Shown here: piece after piece, positions 35,004-44,994 of the stretch
How positions within the stretch are numbered: the first letter of the stretch is position 1
How the letters are laid out: each line of letters opens with the position of its first letter
Source of the DNA: Methanothrix sp.
GTDB taxonomy: Archaea > Halobacteriota > Methanosarcinia > Methanotrichales > Methanotrichaceae
NCBI RefSeq assembly: GCF_024518575.1
Contig: NZ_JANIHG010000001.1
Coordinates: 33,260 to 97,259 of the forward strand
Reading direction: 5' to 3'
DNA length: 64,000 nucleotides
Made by a program: the position numbers and the translations under genes
The notes under the pieces: generated by a model
Told to the model about the DNA's origin: nothing
The model's input: only the letters and a program-made list of their open reading frames with translations
Databases searched by the model: none

Positions 35004-35247
35004 GCTTCTCCGCTCACTCCTTCTTGACGTCCTGCTATAAACTTTGCGATCTGACTCTCTCAAAGAGCCTGGACAAATGCATTCGACGTTGTCGATGCAG
35101 CTGCAATCATTCGCGGTTATTCATGCTGGAATCATGAGTTTCATGCCATTTGATGTCGAATCCCTGCATTCAAAGATTAGATCCCACGATACAAAGGAGG
35201 CAGATTCACGGAGGAGTAAGAGGATGTTAACAGCCCGCAGCAGCTTA

Positions 35248-35871
35248 CTACCAGATCACAGTCCCGCGGCATCTCTCAGGCAGCTCCTCCACCATCGCGA
35301 TGAGTTCAGCGGGCGAGGAGCCGTTGAGAACGAAGCATCTCATCTCGCAGGAATCGATTATCCTCAGAGAGCCCTGATCTATGCAGCTCTGATGCCCCAT
35401 GAGCGAAGAGGCTCTCACATCTGGCACCAGCTTCCCCGAAATCAGGACACCATCGACATCAGTCACCTTTATCATGTCCGAGCCGAGGCGGCATGCCACA
35501 AGCGCCGCGATGGCGTCTGATGTGTAATCCCAGCTGTGCTCCAGCCCCCTGTCTTTCTCAAGGAGATACCTGTACGGCCTCAGGATCCGCACACCCTGAG
35601 AGAGATTTGGAGCATCCACAAGCTCCGCTCCGGTCCCGTCTGCCAGGAGATACGCGTACTCCTCCATGGCTAGAACCGCCATCCAGTGCGCGGCCTCGTC
35701 GCTCACCATGCCCCTGTTATGAAGAGATCTCACAAGATCCGCCATCGGGCCGCCGCCTGGAACCACCAGAAAGCCGTATCCCCTCTCGGCGAGAATGGAG
35801 AGCCTCCGAACGATCTCCTTCGCGCATTCGATCAAACTTCCGCCGATCTTCACAACATAACGCATGTGCAT
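35248..35871 (-). CDS. mfnE: Amino acid kinase family protein, probable methanofuran-pathway kinase MfnE
   Basis: A 207-aa member of the amino acid kinase fold: VVKIGGSLIE, GFLVVPGGGPMADLVR and MIKVTDVDGVL. It is shorter than ArgB or aspartokinase and has no regulatory domain. In methanogens such short kinases include MfnE, which phosphorylates aminomethyl-furan intermediates of methanofuran. I assign it on size and organism type; the substrate is not seen from sequence. An ATG two codons inside (35865) is an alternative start. Confidence 0.75.
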   Translation of the reverse strand: MHMRYVVKIGGSLIECAKEIVRRLSILAERGYGFLVVPGGGPMADLVRSLHNRGMVSDEAAHWMAVLAMEEYAYLLADGTGAELVDAPNLSQGVRILRPYRYLLEKDRGLEHSWDYTSDAIAALVACRLGSDMIKVTDVDGVLISGKLVPDVRASSLMGHQSCIDQGSLRIIDSCEMRCFVLNGSSPAELIAMVEELPERCRGTVIW

Positions 35872-35942
35872 ATTTTTAAAGAGCTGGATAGGCCTTCATC
35901 TTCGCACATGCCCCTCTCAGGACGTGTGCGACTCTCAGTTGT

Positions 35943-36758
35943 TCACACAAGCTTTGCCTTGACCTTCTCGTAGAACCCATCCCTGCTGGCCTTCACGAAC
36001 CGCGCCGGCCTCTCAGCTCTTCGCATTATTATCTCATCACCATGCGTCACTGTCGCCATCGTCTGGCCGTCGACGACGACCAGCGCCTCCTTTCCCGGGA
36101 GCTTCAGATCGACCTCTATCAGACTGTCCCCGCGGATCACCCAGGGTCGGGCTGATAGCTTGAATGGCGCCACGGGCACCAGAACTATCGCATCCAGGTG
36201 CGGGTCCACAATGGGACCACCGGCTGACATCGCATATGCTGTGGAGCCCGTGGATGTCGCGAATATCATCCCGTCTGCGCGAAGCCTCTCGAGCGGCGAT
36301 CCGTTGACCTTTATCTCGAAATCGAGCATCTTCGCGGGACTTGAGGTTATTAGCGCGACCTCGTTCGTCGCGGGCGGGAGCCTCTCCCCCCGCAGTAGGG
36401 TCTCCAGCCGGGTCCTCTCATCTACCTCGAATCCGAGAAGCAGATGCTCTATGGTCCTGACCGCATCCTTGGGCTCGACATCAACAAGAAACCCCACAGT
36501 GCCCATGTTTATCCCGAGAATCGGCCTCGGGTCCTCCATCTTGTGTATCGTCCTGAGGATGGTACCGTCACCGCCTATCGAAACTATGAAATCAACATCC
36601 ATTTCCCCGACAGGTGTGCCCTTCAATCCGAGATGCTCCGCGAGCTCCGGGTCGACAGAAATCTCAGCCCTGTCCCTGAAATGGTCTATGAGGGATCCTG
36701 CAAGTCTTATCGATTCAGAATCGTTCCGGGAGACAAAACCTATTCTAATCGGCACCAC
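35943..36758 (-). CDS. nadK: NAD kinase
   Basis: A 271-aa protein that phosphorylates NAD to NADP. Motifs are IVSIGGDGTILRT (GGDG), NMGTVGFLVD, and the substrate loop ATSTGSTAYAMSAGGPIV. Family length fits. It overlaps the IMPase-like gene by 14 bp. In Methanocaldococcus jannaschii the corresponding two activities are fused in one protein (MJ0917, from memory), so this gene pair may be a functional unit of NADP metabolism. Confidence 0.93.
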   Translation of the reverse strand: MVPIRIGFVSRNDSESIRLAGSLIDHFRDRAEISVDPELAEHLGLKGTPVGEMDVDFIVSIGGDGTILRTIHKMEDPRPILGINMGTVGFLVDVEPKDAVRTIEHLLLGFEVDERTRLETLLRGERLPPATNEVALITSSPAKMLDFEIKVNGSPLERLRADGMIFATSTGSTAYAMSAGGPIVDPHLDAIVLVPVAPFKLSARPWVIRGDSLIEVDLKLPGKEALVVVDGQTMATVTHGDEIIMRRAERPARFVKASRDGFYEKVKAKLV

Positions 36759-37563
36759 CCTCTATGAGCTTAAGTATCTCTCTGTGCATGAGACCATTTG
36801 AAGCTATCAGGTCGGTCCTCTCCCACATATTCCTGCTTAGATGGAGCTTCTCTCCGCGAGAGTCTGTGACCGTGCCCCCCGCCTCCTCCACCATGAGAAT
36901 TCCAGCGATCACATCGACGACCCTGAGAGCGCCGCGCAGGTCGATGAAGGCATCCAGCCTGCCATCTGCCACGTAGCAGAGCTCAAGCGAGGCCGCCCCC
37001 AGGTTTCTCATCCTTCTCACGACATCTCCAATGCCCACGATTCTCGACGTCCTCGGCCGCATCGTGTAAGCTGAGATGCTGAAGTCCCTGAGGCTTGCTG
37101 TTCCTGAGACCTTTATCAGATCCACAGATGAATCCTCACGGTACGCCCCCCCACCAGGCTCTGCGTAGTACCTCGTTCCCCTGACAAGGTCGCGCACGTA
37201 TGCGAGATGCGTTGTGCCATCGCTTATGAATATAGAAACTGCGTAAAATGGAATGCCGTGTATCGCGTTGAAGGTGCCATCGAGCGGATCCAGATGGATG
37301 AAGTAAGCTGGATTCTCTCCGATCACGCTCTCCCCCATCTCCTCGCTAAGTACCCTGAATCCGCTGCCGTAATCCCTGAGAGGCGCGAGCGCTGCCTCCT
37401 CCGCGACCTGATCTATCGCCTTCGTGGGAGTCCCGTCAGCTCCGATCTTTATGTGAGACCCGGCGCCCGATGTCCCGGCGATGCTGCTCACTGCCGATGC
37501 GATGTTCGCGGACATCGAGTCGCAGAGCGACTTCAGTCTGCTGCCAGCTGCTGATAGGCTCAT
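36745..37563 (-). CDS. Inositol monophosphatase family phosphatase
   Basis: A 272-aa sugar/inositol phosphatase fold: IGADGTPTKAIDQVAE, EEMGE and the metal site LDPLDGTFNAIHG, then VVDVIAGILMVEEAGG. Archaeal members act as IMPase, fructose-1,6-bisphosphatase or NADP phosphatase. Overlap with the NAD kinase gene supports a role in balancing NAD/NADP, but sugar phosphates remain possible substrates. Confidence 0.9.
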   Translation of the reverse strand: MSLSAAGSRLKSLCDSMSANIASAVSSIAGTSGAGSHIKIGADGTPTKAIDQVAEEAALAPLRDYGSGFRVLSEEMGESVIGENPAYFIHLDPLDGTFNAIHGIPFYAVSIFISDGTTHLAYVRDLVRGTRYYAEPGGGAYREDSSVDLIKVSGTASLRDFSISAYTMRPRTSRIVGIGDVVRRMRNLGAASLELCYVADGRLDAFIDLRGALRVVDVIAGILMVEEAGGTVTDSRGEKLHLSRNMWERTDLIASNGLMHREILKLIEGGAD

Positions 37564-37687
37564 GAGAATGCGTCTCCACTATGTGTTTTGTGCGTCCTGA
37601 TTTTGCCGTCCCACGAAGGTAGCGATGTATGCATATAAATACAGTACCACCAATTACCTGCACTGCTATCACAAGGGCATTGGCTAG

Positions 37688-38242
<555 letters not shown>

Positions 38243-38325
38243 GAGCATCGAGCGGGTTGAGGTCACGCGGCTCTTGTCGGTGACTCTCTCCAAGCCTCAG
38301 TGGATGCAGCCCCGCCGAGCGCCCC

Positions 38326-39606
38326 TCATCTCCTCATCCGGATCCGGACGGATTCCGCGTGCGCCCTCAGCCCCTCAGACTCAGCCATCTTTATTATGAC
38401 ATCAGCGAGCGATTCAAGCCCCTCAGCTGTCATGCTCTGTATGGATATCTTCTTGGTGAACGCATCTATGTTCAAACCGGAGAAGATCTTTGCATAACCG
38501 GCTGTTGGAAGCACATGGTTCGTCCCAGTTGCGTAATCTCCAGCAGCGACTGGCGTGTAGTGCCCGAGGAAGACCGATCCCGCGTTTCTGACCATGTTCA
38601 GAGCATCCATCGGATCCCTGACCATAAGCTCCAGATGCTCCGGCGCGAAGGCATTCGAGAACGCCATTGCATCGTCCATGCCCTCGGCCAGCAGGAGAGC
38701 GCATCGCTCCAGGCTCGCCTGGACTATATCCCTCCTCTCTGCCTTCTCCATCTGAGATGAGATCTCCGTCTCAACCGCTCTCATCAATGGCTCGCTGGTT
38801 GTGACCAAGACCGCTATAGATGATGGGTCGTGCTCGGCCTGAGCGATCATGTCCGCTGCTATGAACTCAGGATCAGCAGATGAATCCGCTATGATCAGAA
38901 CCTCTGAAGGGCCGGCCGGGAAATCTATCTCGACGCTCCCCCTCACGAGCATTTTCGCTGCGGTGACGTACACGTTCCCTGGCCCGACTATCTTCTCAAC
39001 CCGCTCGATGCTCTCGGTGCCGAGAGCCATGGCCGCTATCGCCTGCGCGCCTCCGAGCTTGTATATCTCATCCGCGCCGGCGATATCCGCGGCTGCAAGC
39101 GTTAGCGGTGCGATTCTGCCAGAACTGTCCGGAGGTGTGCATACGACCACCCTCTCAACGCCCGCGACCTTTGCGGGAATAACGCACATCAGAGCAGAGC
39201 TGGGATACGCTGCCCTTCCGCCAGGGACATAGGCGCCGACGCTCTCCAGCGGCACGACCTTCTGCCCTGCGACGACCCCGGGCGCGACCTGGTAGAGCCA
39301 GAGGTCCTTCGTCCGCTCCTCATCGTGGAATGCGTAGATGTTCTGGGCCGCGAGCTCCAGGGCACTGAGAATGCTCTCATCCAGAGCATCGTAGGCTTCC
39401 TCGATCTCATCCTCTGAAACCCTGAAACTCTCTAGGCGCACTCCATCGAACTGCTCCGTGTATCTTCTGAGCGCATCATCGCCATTCTCTGCGACATCCA
39501 TCACTATGTCGTTGACCCTCTGCAGGACGTCCTGTATTCCAATCTCCCGCGACAGAAGAACCTTCAGGTCCTCTGAACTCAGCTCATTCAGCTTCTTCAC
39601 GATCAT
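38326..39606 (-). CDS. hisD: Histidinol dehydrogenase
   Basis: A 426-aa enzyme for the last two oxidations in histidine synthesis. Conserved: [66 protein letters not shown] and APEHLEL. The zinc ligands His/Gln and Asp are within these. Start ATG 39606, 12 bp downstream of lig. Confidence 0.96.
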   Translation of the reverse strand: MIVKKLNELSSEDLKVLLSREIGIQDVLQRVNDIVMDVAENGDDALRRYTEQFDGVRLESFRVSEDEIEEAYDALDESILSALELAAQNIYAFHDEERTKDLWLYQVAPGVVAGQKVVPLESVGAYVPGGRAAYPSSALMCVIPAKVAGVERVVVCTPPDSSGRIAPLTLAAADIAGADEIYKLGGAQAIAAMALGTESIERVEKIVGPGNVYVTAAKMLVRGSVEIDFPAGPSEVLIIADSSADPEFIAADMIAQAEHDPSSIAVLVTTSEPLMRAVETEISSQMEKAERRDIVQASLERCALLLAEGMDDAMAFSNAFAPEHLELMVRDPMDALNMVRNAGSVFLGHYTPVAAGDYATGTNHVLPTAGYAKIFSGLNIDAFTKKISIQSMTAEGLESLADVIIKMAESEGLRAHAESVRIRMRR

Positions 39607-39618
39607 TTTAAAAGCTCC

Positions 39619-41277
39619 TCATTTTTTGGATCTGCCCCTCTGAAGCCGGTATATCTCGCTGATCCTCTCCAGCGTCTCAGCCTCAGATGGTGATTTATCA
39701 TCCCTCACGGCTATCAGCCTCGGAAAACGCAGGGCGTATCCCGATGAGTAATTGGGGCTCCTCTGGATCTCCTCATAGCCGACCTCGAAGACGATCTGCG
39801 GATGGACCACCACCTCCATCCCGTCCTCCTTGATTATCAGCTCCCTGAAGAGCTCGGTGAGCTCCGCGAGCATCTCATCCGTGATCCCTGTTGCGACCCA
39901 GCCTACGTCCTTCAGCTCTCCGGTATCAGAGTCGATGCATGCGAGCCTGTATGAGCCGAGAAGGTTCGCCCTCTTTCCCTCCCCCCACCTAGCCCCGATC
40001 ACAACGAGATCGAGGGATTCGAGAAGCGGCTTGATCTTGAGCCAGTTCTTGCCCCTCTTGCCTGGAGAGTACGGAGATGAGGGGTTCTTGAGCATCACGC
40101 CCTCATGCCCGGCCGCAAGCGCCTCTCTGTAGATCTCCTCCACCCTCGGGACATCGCTCGTCACGACCTGCTCAGCTATGATCTCAGGATCAGCAACGCT
40201 GACAAGAACCCCACGCCTCTCGGCCAGAGGCTTATCGAGAAGGCTCGCCCCGTCCAAGTACATTATGTCGAAGAGGTGCAGGCTCAGTGGTATTGTCTTC
40301 GCCGTCCTTGCGACTCCGTACTTCCTGCGGAACCTTTTCAGAATCTCCTGGAACGGAAGCGGCCTACCGTCCTCGCCGGTTGCAACAGCCTCCCCATCCA
40401 GGATTGCTGTTTTCGCCCTGACATGAGCTCTCACGATCTCGCGTATCTCAGGCAGGGACGATGTGACATCCTCCAGCCTCCTGGAGAATATCCTGACGTT
40501 TGTGCCATCCTTGTGTATCTGGACCCTGGCGCCATCGAACTTCCACTCCACCGCTGTCGCGCCCTCTGCAAGCGACGCCTCGATGCTCTCACCGATCTGC
40601 GCGAGCATCATCTTGATCGGGCGGTTTATGCTTATCCCCAGCTCGTTCAGCCTTCCGAGCTTCGTGTGCTCTGCGACAAGCCCCAGATCATTCGTCAGGT
40701 TGTAAGCCCTCTCCACATCCTCTTTTGAGACCCCAAATGCCTTTGCTATCGCATCTCTCACCAGACCCTCGCCGACGCCAATCCTCATGTCCTCCATCGC
40801 GAGCCTGGCTATGTACTTCGCCTCCAGCGGCGATGCCTCGCTGAAGAGGTACTGGAGATTCTTCACCCTGATGTCCTGGCTGCCCCTGCCGGAGGCCTTT
40901 GCTATCGATAGAAACCTCTGATAGACATCTTTTACATCCAGACCATCGCTTCCGGAGAATGCTGCGAGCGTGAGCGGCTTTCTCCTCTCAACAGCTCTGT
41001 ACGCGACGAGCCCGGGATCTCCGGTGGCCCGGAGAAGCTCTTTTATCGCTTCGGGGCTCAGGCCCGTGGCCTTGCAGATGGATTCGTAGAGGAGGCTCGG
41101 GCCGACGCCTAGCTCTGTTCCAGGTATGACGACGCCCATGACGAAGCCTGCCACGATTCTGAGATCATCCGGTTCCAGATCTGAGAGAAATTCGGCCAGT
41201 ATATCCGTCTTCTCCAGGGAGCCTGATGTCTGTGATATCCGCTCGCAGAGCTCTGCGAATCTCGCGAAGCCGGTCAT
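39619..41277 (-). CDS. lig: ATP-dependent DNA ligase
   Basis: A 552-aa replicative ligase. An N-terminal DNA-binding domain (1-210) is followed by the adenylation domain with active-site Lys in EWKFDGARVQIHK, then motif III SRRLEDVTSSLP, motif IV HEGVMLKNPSSPY and motif V GKRGKNWLKIKP. The OB domain ends in SSGYALRFPRLIAVRDDKSPSEA. The start codon overlaps the stop of hom by 1 bp, so it is in one operon with hom and hisD. Confidence 0.96.
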   Translation of the reverse strand: MTGFARFAELCERISQTSGSLEKTDILAEFLSDLEPDDLRIVAGFVMGVVIPGTELGVGPSLLYESICKATGLSPEAIKELLRATGDPGLVAYRAVERRKPLTLAAFSGSDGLDVKDVYQRFLSIAKASGRGSQDIRVKNLQYLFSEASPLEAKYIARLAMEDMRIGVGEGLVRDAIAKAFGVSKEDVERAYNLTNDLGLVAEHTKLGRLNELGISINRPIKMMLAQIGESIEASLAEGATAVEWKFDGARVQIHKDGTNVRIFSRRLEDVTSSLPEIREIVRAHVRAKTAILDGEAVATGEDGRPLPFQEILKRFRRKYGVARTAKTIPLSLHLFDIMYLDGASLLDKPLAERRGVLVSVADPEIIAEQVVTSDVPRVEEIYREALAAGHEGVMLKNPSSPYSPGKRGKNWLKIKPLLESLDLVVIGARWGEGKRANLLGSYRLACIDSDTGELKDVGWVATGITDEMLAELTELFRELIIKEDGMEVVVHPQIVFEVGYEEIQRSPNYSSGYALRFPRLIAVRDDKSPSEAETLERISEIYRLQRGRSKK

Positions 41278-42284
41278 CAGAATATCGCATCCACCCGCTT
41301 TGTCCTGTAGATGCTCACTATATCGCTCAGTATCGCGGCAGCTGTCTCAACACCCCCGGCCCCGAGACCCGTGACCGTTATCGTCCCTGAGAGGTCTGTG
41401 TAGATTGCAGCTGCGTTTAGCGTTGAGCCGACCGCGAGGGGGCTTCTGATCGGAACGAGCATCGGCCTGACTGTAAGTGCAGGCACCTCGCCAATCAGCT
41501 TTATGACATAGCCATGCTTCTTCGCAAGCGCCAGGGCCTCAGGTGTGATCTCTGTTATGCCCCTCACCTGGACATCGTTGTACTTCACGTTCATGTTGAA
41601 TATAGCGTTCGCCAGTATGACTATCTTTGCAGCAGTATCGACGCCCTCTATATCGTATGTCGGGTCTGCCTCAGCATATCCCAGCTCCTGAGCCTCAGCG
41701 AGAGCCCTGCTGAACGGATACTGCTCATCGGCCATCCTTGTGAGTATGTAGTTGCATGTGCCGTTGAATATGCCGCGTATCCCCAAGATGGTATTCCCGA
41801 CGAGCGTTCTCTCTATGAGGTTGATCAGGGGCATTGTTCCGCCGACTGTCGCCTCGAACTTCAGCATGACTCCGTTATCATCGGCCAGACGCTTCAGCTT
41901 ATTGTATGCAACAACAAGCGGCCCTTTGTTTGAGGTGACCACATGCTTTCCATTGGCTAGAGCCTCTTCCATGTGGCCCAGGCCAGGCTGCCCGTGGACT
42001 ATGTTTGTCGGCGTGACCTCCACTACCAGCTCTGAGTTCACGGATCGTATGGTCTCCTTGGCGCTCATCTCCGAGTTCGCAATATCCTGAAGGGTTCGAT
42101 TGCCGAGAACCTTCTCCCCTGATATCCCATCCTCCTCAACCAGCGTGCCTGTGTGATCGGTGATGCTCACGATCTTGAGATCAAGCCCCAGCTCCCTGAG
42201 CATCTTGCGCTTCCTGCTGATGACATCGACTACTCCGTGGCCGACGACCCCGTAGCCGACCAGCGATATCCTGACCTCTCTCAT
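41277..42284 (-). CDS. hom: Homoserine dehydrogenase
   Basis: A 335-aa enzyme reducing aspartate semialdehyde to homoserine (threonine and methionine branch). It has an N-terminal Rossmann motif LVGYGVVGHGV, then VVTSNKGPLV, and the catalytic FNGTCNYILTRM and AEADPTYDIEGVD. Lacks a C-terminal ACT domain; the ACT protein encoded just upstream (overlap 4 bp) may supply regulation. Confidence 0.95.
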   Translation of the reverse strand: MREVRISLVGYGVVGHGVVDVISRKRKMLRELGLDLKIVSITDHTGTLVEEDGISGEKVLGNRTLQDIANSEMSAKETIRSVNSELVVEVTPTNIVHGQPGLGHMEEALANGKHVVTSNKGPLVVAYNKLKRLADDNGVMLKFEATVGGTMPLINLIERTLVGNTILGIRGIFNGTCNYILTRMADEQYPFSRALAEAQELGYAEADPTYDIEGVDTAAKIVILANAIFNMNVKYNDVQVRGITEITPEALALAKKHGYVIKLIGEVPALTVRPMLVPIRSPLAVGSTLNAAAIYTDLSGTITVTGLGAGGVETAAAILSDIVSIYRTKRVDAIF

Positions 42285-42784
42285 AGACCGTCCTCCACAG
42301 GCTCTATCACAAGGAGCTTCTTCTGAGCGCCAACATCACGCAGAATCTTCAGGGCCTTCTGCATCTCCTCCTTCCCTGTGGCCCTGATCTTCATGTACGC
42401 AGATGATGGCTCATCAACGCCCGGCATGGATAGGGAGAGGTCCATGACCTCTGCATACCCTGTCGAGTCGATCCTGCTCACGGTATCGCCGAGATCGCTG
42501 TCCAGAACATGGCCAACAAGTATCACCGAGACCTCCTCTATGAAGCGCTCCTCTCCCGCGCGCACAACGACGATCCCGCTCTTCTCCAGGTCTCTTTTGA
42601 CACCCTCCAGCTTCGACCTGTCCATCTCAACGATGAGCCTCACAGGGACCGTGCCCCTGGGTGTTTTCCTGTCCCTGTGGTGTACGACGCTGATTATGTT
42701 CCCTCTTGCATCCCTTATGGGCTGCAGTGCTAAGAGCAGTTGCCCCGGCACGTCCTGCAGCTCCAACTCCATCGAAAGTCGCAT
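42281..42784 (-). CDS. ACT-domain regulatory protein
   Basis: A 167-aa protein: an N-terminal ACT domain (LELQDVPGQLLLALQPIRDA, then GNIISVVHHRD) followed by a second alpha/beta domain. ACT domains bind amino acids. Coupled upstream of hom, which itself has none, so it probably senses a pathway end product such as threonine. Similar ACT-hom pairs occur in other Euryarchaeota. The ligand is not identifiable. Confidence 0.85.
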   Translation of the reverse strand: MRLSMELELQDVPGQLLLALQPIRDARGNIISVVHHRDRKTPRGTVPVRLIVEMDRSKLEGVKRDLEKSGIVVVRAGEERFIEEVSVILVGHVLDSDLGDTVSRIDSTGYAEVMDLSLSMPGVDEPSSAYMKIRATGKEEMQKALKILRDVGAQKKLLVIEPVEDGL

Positions 42785-42863
42785 ACAATTCCCCTAACTC
42801 GCTCTCTTCTCCAAATGCTTTTAAGACATAAAGTTTGTCGTGCATGTGGGAGGATGTAACGGA

Positions 42864-43382
42864 ATGATCCGCCATTCATGTATCACGATCTTGTGTGCAA
42901 TCATCATGGCTTCGCTCCCTGCCGCAGCGGTGACAGTATGCGGAGAGGGATGTGATTTCTCGAGCGTGCAGAATGCGATAAATGCTGCGAATGCTGGAGA
43001 CACAATCGAGGTCCACAGCGGGATATACTTCGAGCATGTGTATGTATCAAAGAGCCTGACGCTGATCGGTGTGGATACTGGCGGAGGAATGCCTGTAATA
43101 GATGCTGAGGGCATCGGCAGCGCCATAACGATAAGCGCGGATAATGTGACACTGAAAGGGTTCAGGGTCACTAACTCTGGAGGATGCGGATGCGGCAATG
43201 CCGGCATAAATGTGCTCTCGAACAACAACACGATCACAGACAACGTAGCGCAGGGCAACAAGTACGGAATCCACTGCACTGGAAGCAGGAACACATTCAT
43301 GAGAAATGATATTCACGACAACGATATCAGCATGTACGATGAGGGCAAGGACAACTTCTGGGACACGAAAGATGACAACTGA
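42864..43382 (+). CDS. Secreted beta-helix (NosD-like) repeat protein
   Basis: A 172-aa precursor. Signal peptide MIRHSCITILCAIIMASLPA and then a right-handed beta-helix: FSSVQNAINAANAGDTIEVHSG, ITISADNVTLKGFRVTNSGG and NNNTITDNVAQGNKYGIHC, typical of the NosD/pectate-lyase type. It is short, with few coils, and has a C-rich turn (GGCGCG). Probably an envelope protein. The frame starts at 42840, but the ATG at 42864 gives the signal peptide. Confidence 0.85.
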   Translation: MIRHSCITILCAIIMASLPAAAVTVCGEGCDFSSVQNAINAANAGDTIEVHSGIYFEHVYVSKSLTLIGVDTGGGMPVIDAEGIGSAITISADNVTLKGFRVTNSGGCGCGNAGINVLSNNNTITDNVAQGNKYGIHCTGSRNTFMRNDIHDNDISMYDEGKDNFWDTKDDN

Positions 43383-43495
43383 TTGACCAGAGCAGTCTGC
43401 ATTTGTTGAATGATTTGCAATGTAGATATAAAAGCATCTTCTGACCCCTGCCCCAGCGCCAGTGGGTCGGAAGATGCCGATGCAGCGCCCAATGG

Positions 43496-44389
43496 CTATT
43501 GCTCAAGTATCCTGTGCAGATGGAACTGATGCGGCCCGAGCTTACCTCCGAAGTTCCCAGCGGATATCCTGATCACGCCGGGAACCTTGCAGGCAGCCCT
43601 GATCCCGACGCGCATCGCCTCCTCGATCGCCTCCCTGCTTAGCCCGTTGATCACGATCTCATATCCTGCGGCCACGTTCTCAGGAAGTGCGCAGACCCCC
43701 TGCTCCTTCAGGCTGGGACAGAAAGCCACATTCGTCGATGCCTTCAGGAACTTGTACCTGCTCCCCACCTTGGAACCGCTCGCGACCACGCCTCCCGGGA
43801 AGGGGGTTATCGTTCCTCTGAGCTTTGCTATAGCGTCGACCGCAGCCTCAGCGGCCATGAGCGCAGCTGGCTGGTTCTGCCCGAGAATGTAGAAGTTGCC
43901 GCCGGCTATTCCATCCACTGCCCCGATCGTCTCCTCCACGAGGAAATCCCCCTCCATGATGGGGATCTTGCAGAACTTCCTGTTGCAGTACTCGATCTCG
44001 CACTGGTATCCGTCTCCGAAGTAACCCAGCTTCTTTCCGGTGTCGAACTGCTTCTCCGCCTCAGGCAAACCGTTGAACACAGCTGTTGTGGGAGCTGTTA
44101 GGACGCACTGGCCTATGCGCGCCAGGAGCGATGCCTCCAGGCTCTTCCAGCTCATGTTGCATATCTGTATGTATACTCCCGGTCTCCCATCGGGCGTCTC
44201 TGTGGTTGGAACAATACATTCGATCCCTGCCTCAGCGGGGCACATTATCACCGAGGTCCCGAAGCCAGTGGCCTCTCGCGCCGCCTCAAGCGCCCAGCGC
44301 TCACTGATCGCGGTTATCAGCACCCTGCCTATCTTTATCGGGAACGCCTCCGCGAAAGTGTCATCTATCTCCACACCATTAATCTCCAT
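43496..44389 (-). CDS. ftr: Formylmethanofuran:tetrahydromethanopterin formyltransferase
   Basis: A 297-aa enzyme, the second step of CO2 reduction to methane (reversed in acetate or methyl oxidation). It has the full Ftr sequence pattern: MEINGVEIDDTFAEAFPIKI, TGFGTSVIMCPAEAGIEC, TPFPGGVVASGSKVGSRYKF. The ATG at 44389 gives exactly the family length; AAGGTG lies just ahead. Downstream of purO by only a few bases, so probably the last gene of the por-purO-ftr transcript. Confidence 0.96.
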   Translation of the reverse strand: MEINGVEIDDTFAEAFPIKIGRVLITAISERWALEAAREATGFGTSVIMCPAEAGIECIVPTTETPDGRPGVYIQICNMSWKSLEASLLARIGQCVLTAPTTAVFNGLPEAEKQFDTGKKLGYFGDGYQCEIEYCNRKFCKIPIMEGDFLVEETIGAVDGIAGGNFYILGQNQPAALMAAEAAVDAIAKLRGTITPFPGGVVASGSKVGSRYKFLKASTNVAFCPSLKEQGVCALPENVAAGYEIVINGLSREAIEEAMRVGIRAACKVPGVIRISAGNFGGKLGPHQFHLHRILEQ

Positions 44390-44394
44390 TCGCA

Positions 44395-44994
44395 TCACCT
44401 TGGATTGTACACAGCAAGCTCAAATCCATCTCCTCTCCTGAACGCTGCCGCAGAGCAGACCGGGCGCTCGAATGGAAGGCCGAAGAGAGATCTCGCTATG
44501 CTCGAGGCGCTCGATCCCTCCATGGACATCGGCTCGAACCCGGTCTTCTCATACGTCGCCACCATCCATGCATCTCCATCCTGGAGCTCGAAATCCCTGA
44601 CGCGGATCTCATCATGTGCCGCAATCCCCAGCACCGCGCGCCGCCCTGAGACAAAGCCGGCGATTCTCGGCGTCCGGAGCTCGTCTCTCTCGTAACCGTA
44701 TGCCACTAGGCTCAGGGCCACTGCGTCCAGAGGTCTTGATCCGTCCTCGATCCGGTCGAATATCATGTCAGTGTGGTCGCCGTTCGATACGACCGCGAAG
44801 TCATTCGATGCCCTTATGCATGGATATGTTATGTAGGGATTCTTCAGGAGATCAGACGGATCCAGAGGATGCACAAATATCGAGGATCCGGATGCTGTTG
44901 CCCTGCGGTTCGGGAAGGATCTGGACGAGACCCTGTAGCCCACCCAGACCCCATCGCCGGAGATTCCGACCGCGACTATTCTCCCGACGTACAC
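44395..44994 (-). CDS. purO: IMP cyclohydrolase, archaeal type
   Basis: A 199-aa PurO, closing the ring of FAICAR to IMP in purine synthesis. Start MYVGRIVAVGISGDGVWVGY and YRVSSRSFPNRRA are diagnostic, with RASNDFAVVSNGDHTDMI in the middle. It overlaps the end of porB by 19 bp and is followed directly by ftr. Confidence 0.95.
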   Translation of the reverse strand: MYVGRIVAVGISGDGVWVGYRVSSRSFPNRRATASGSSIFVHPLDPSDLLKNPYITYPCIRASNDFAVVSNGDHTDMIFDRIEDGSRPLDAVALSLVAYGYERDELRTPRIAGFVSGRRAVLGIAAHDEIRVRDFELQDGDAWMVATYEKTGFEPMSMEGSSASSIARSLFGLPFERPVCSAAAFRRGDGFELAVYNPR

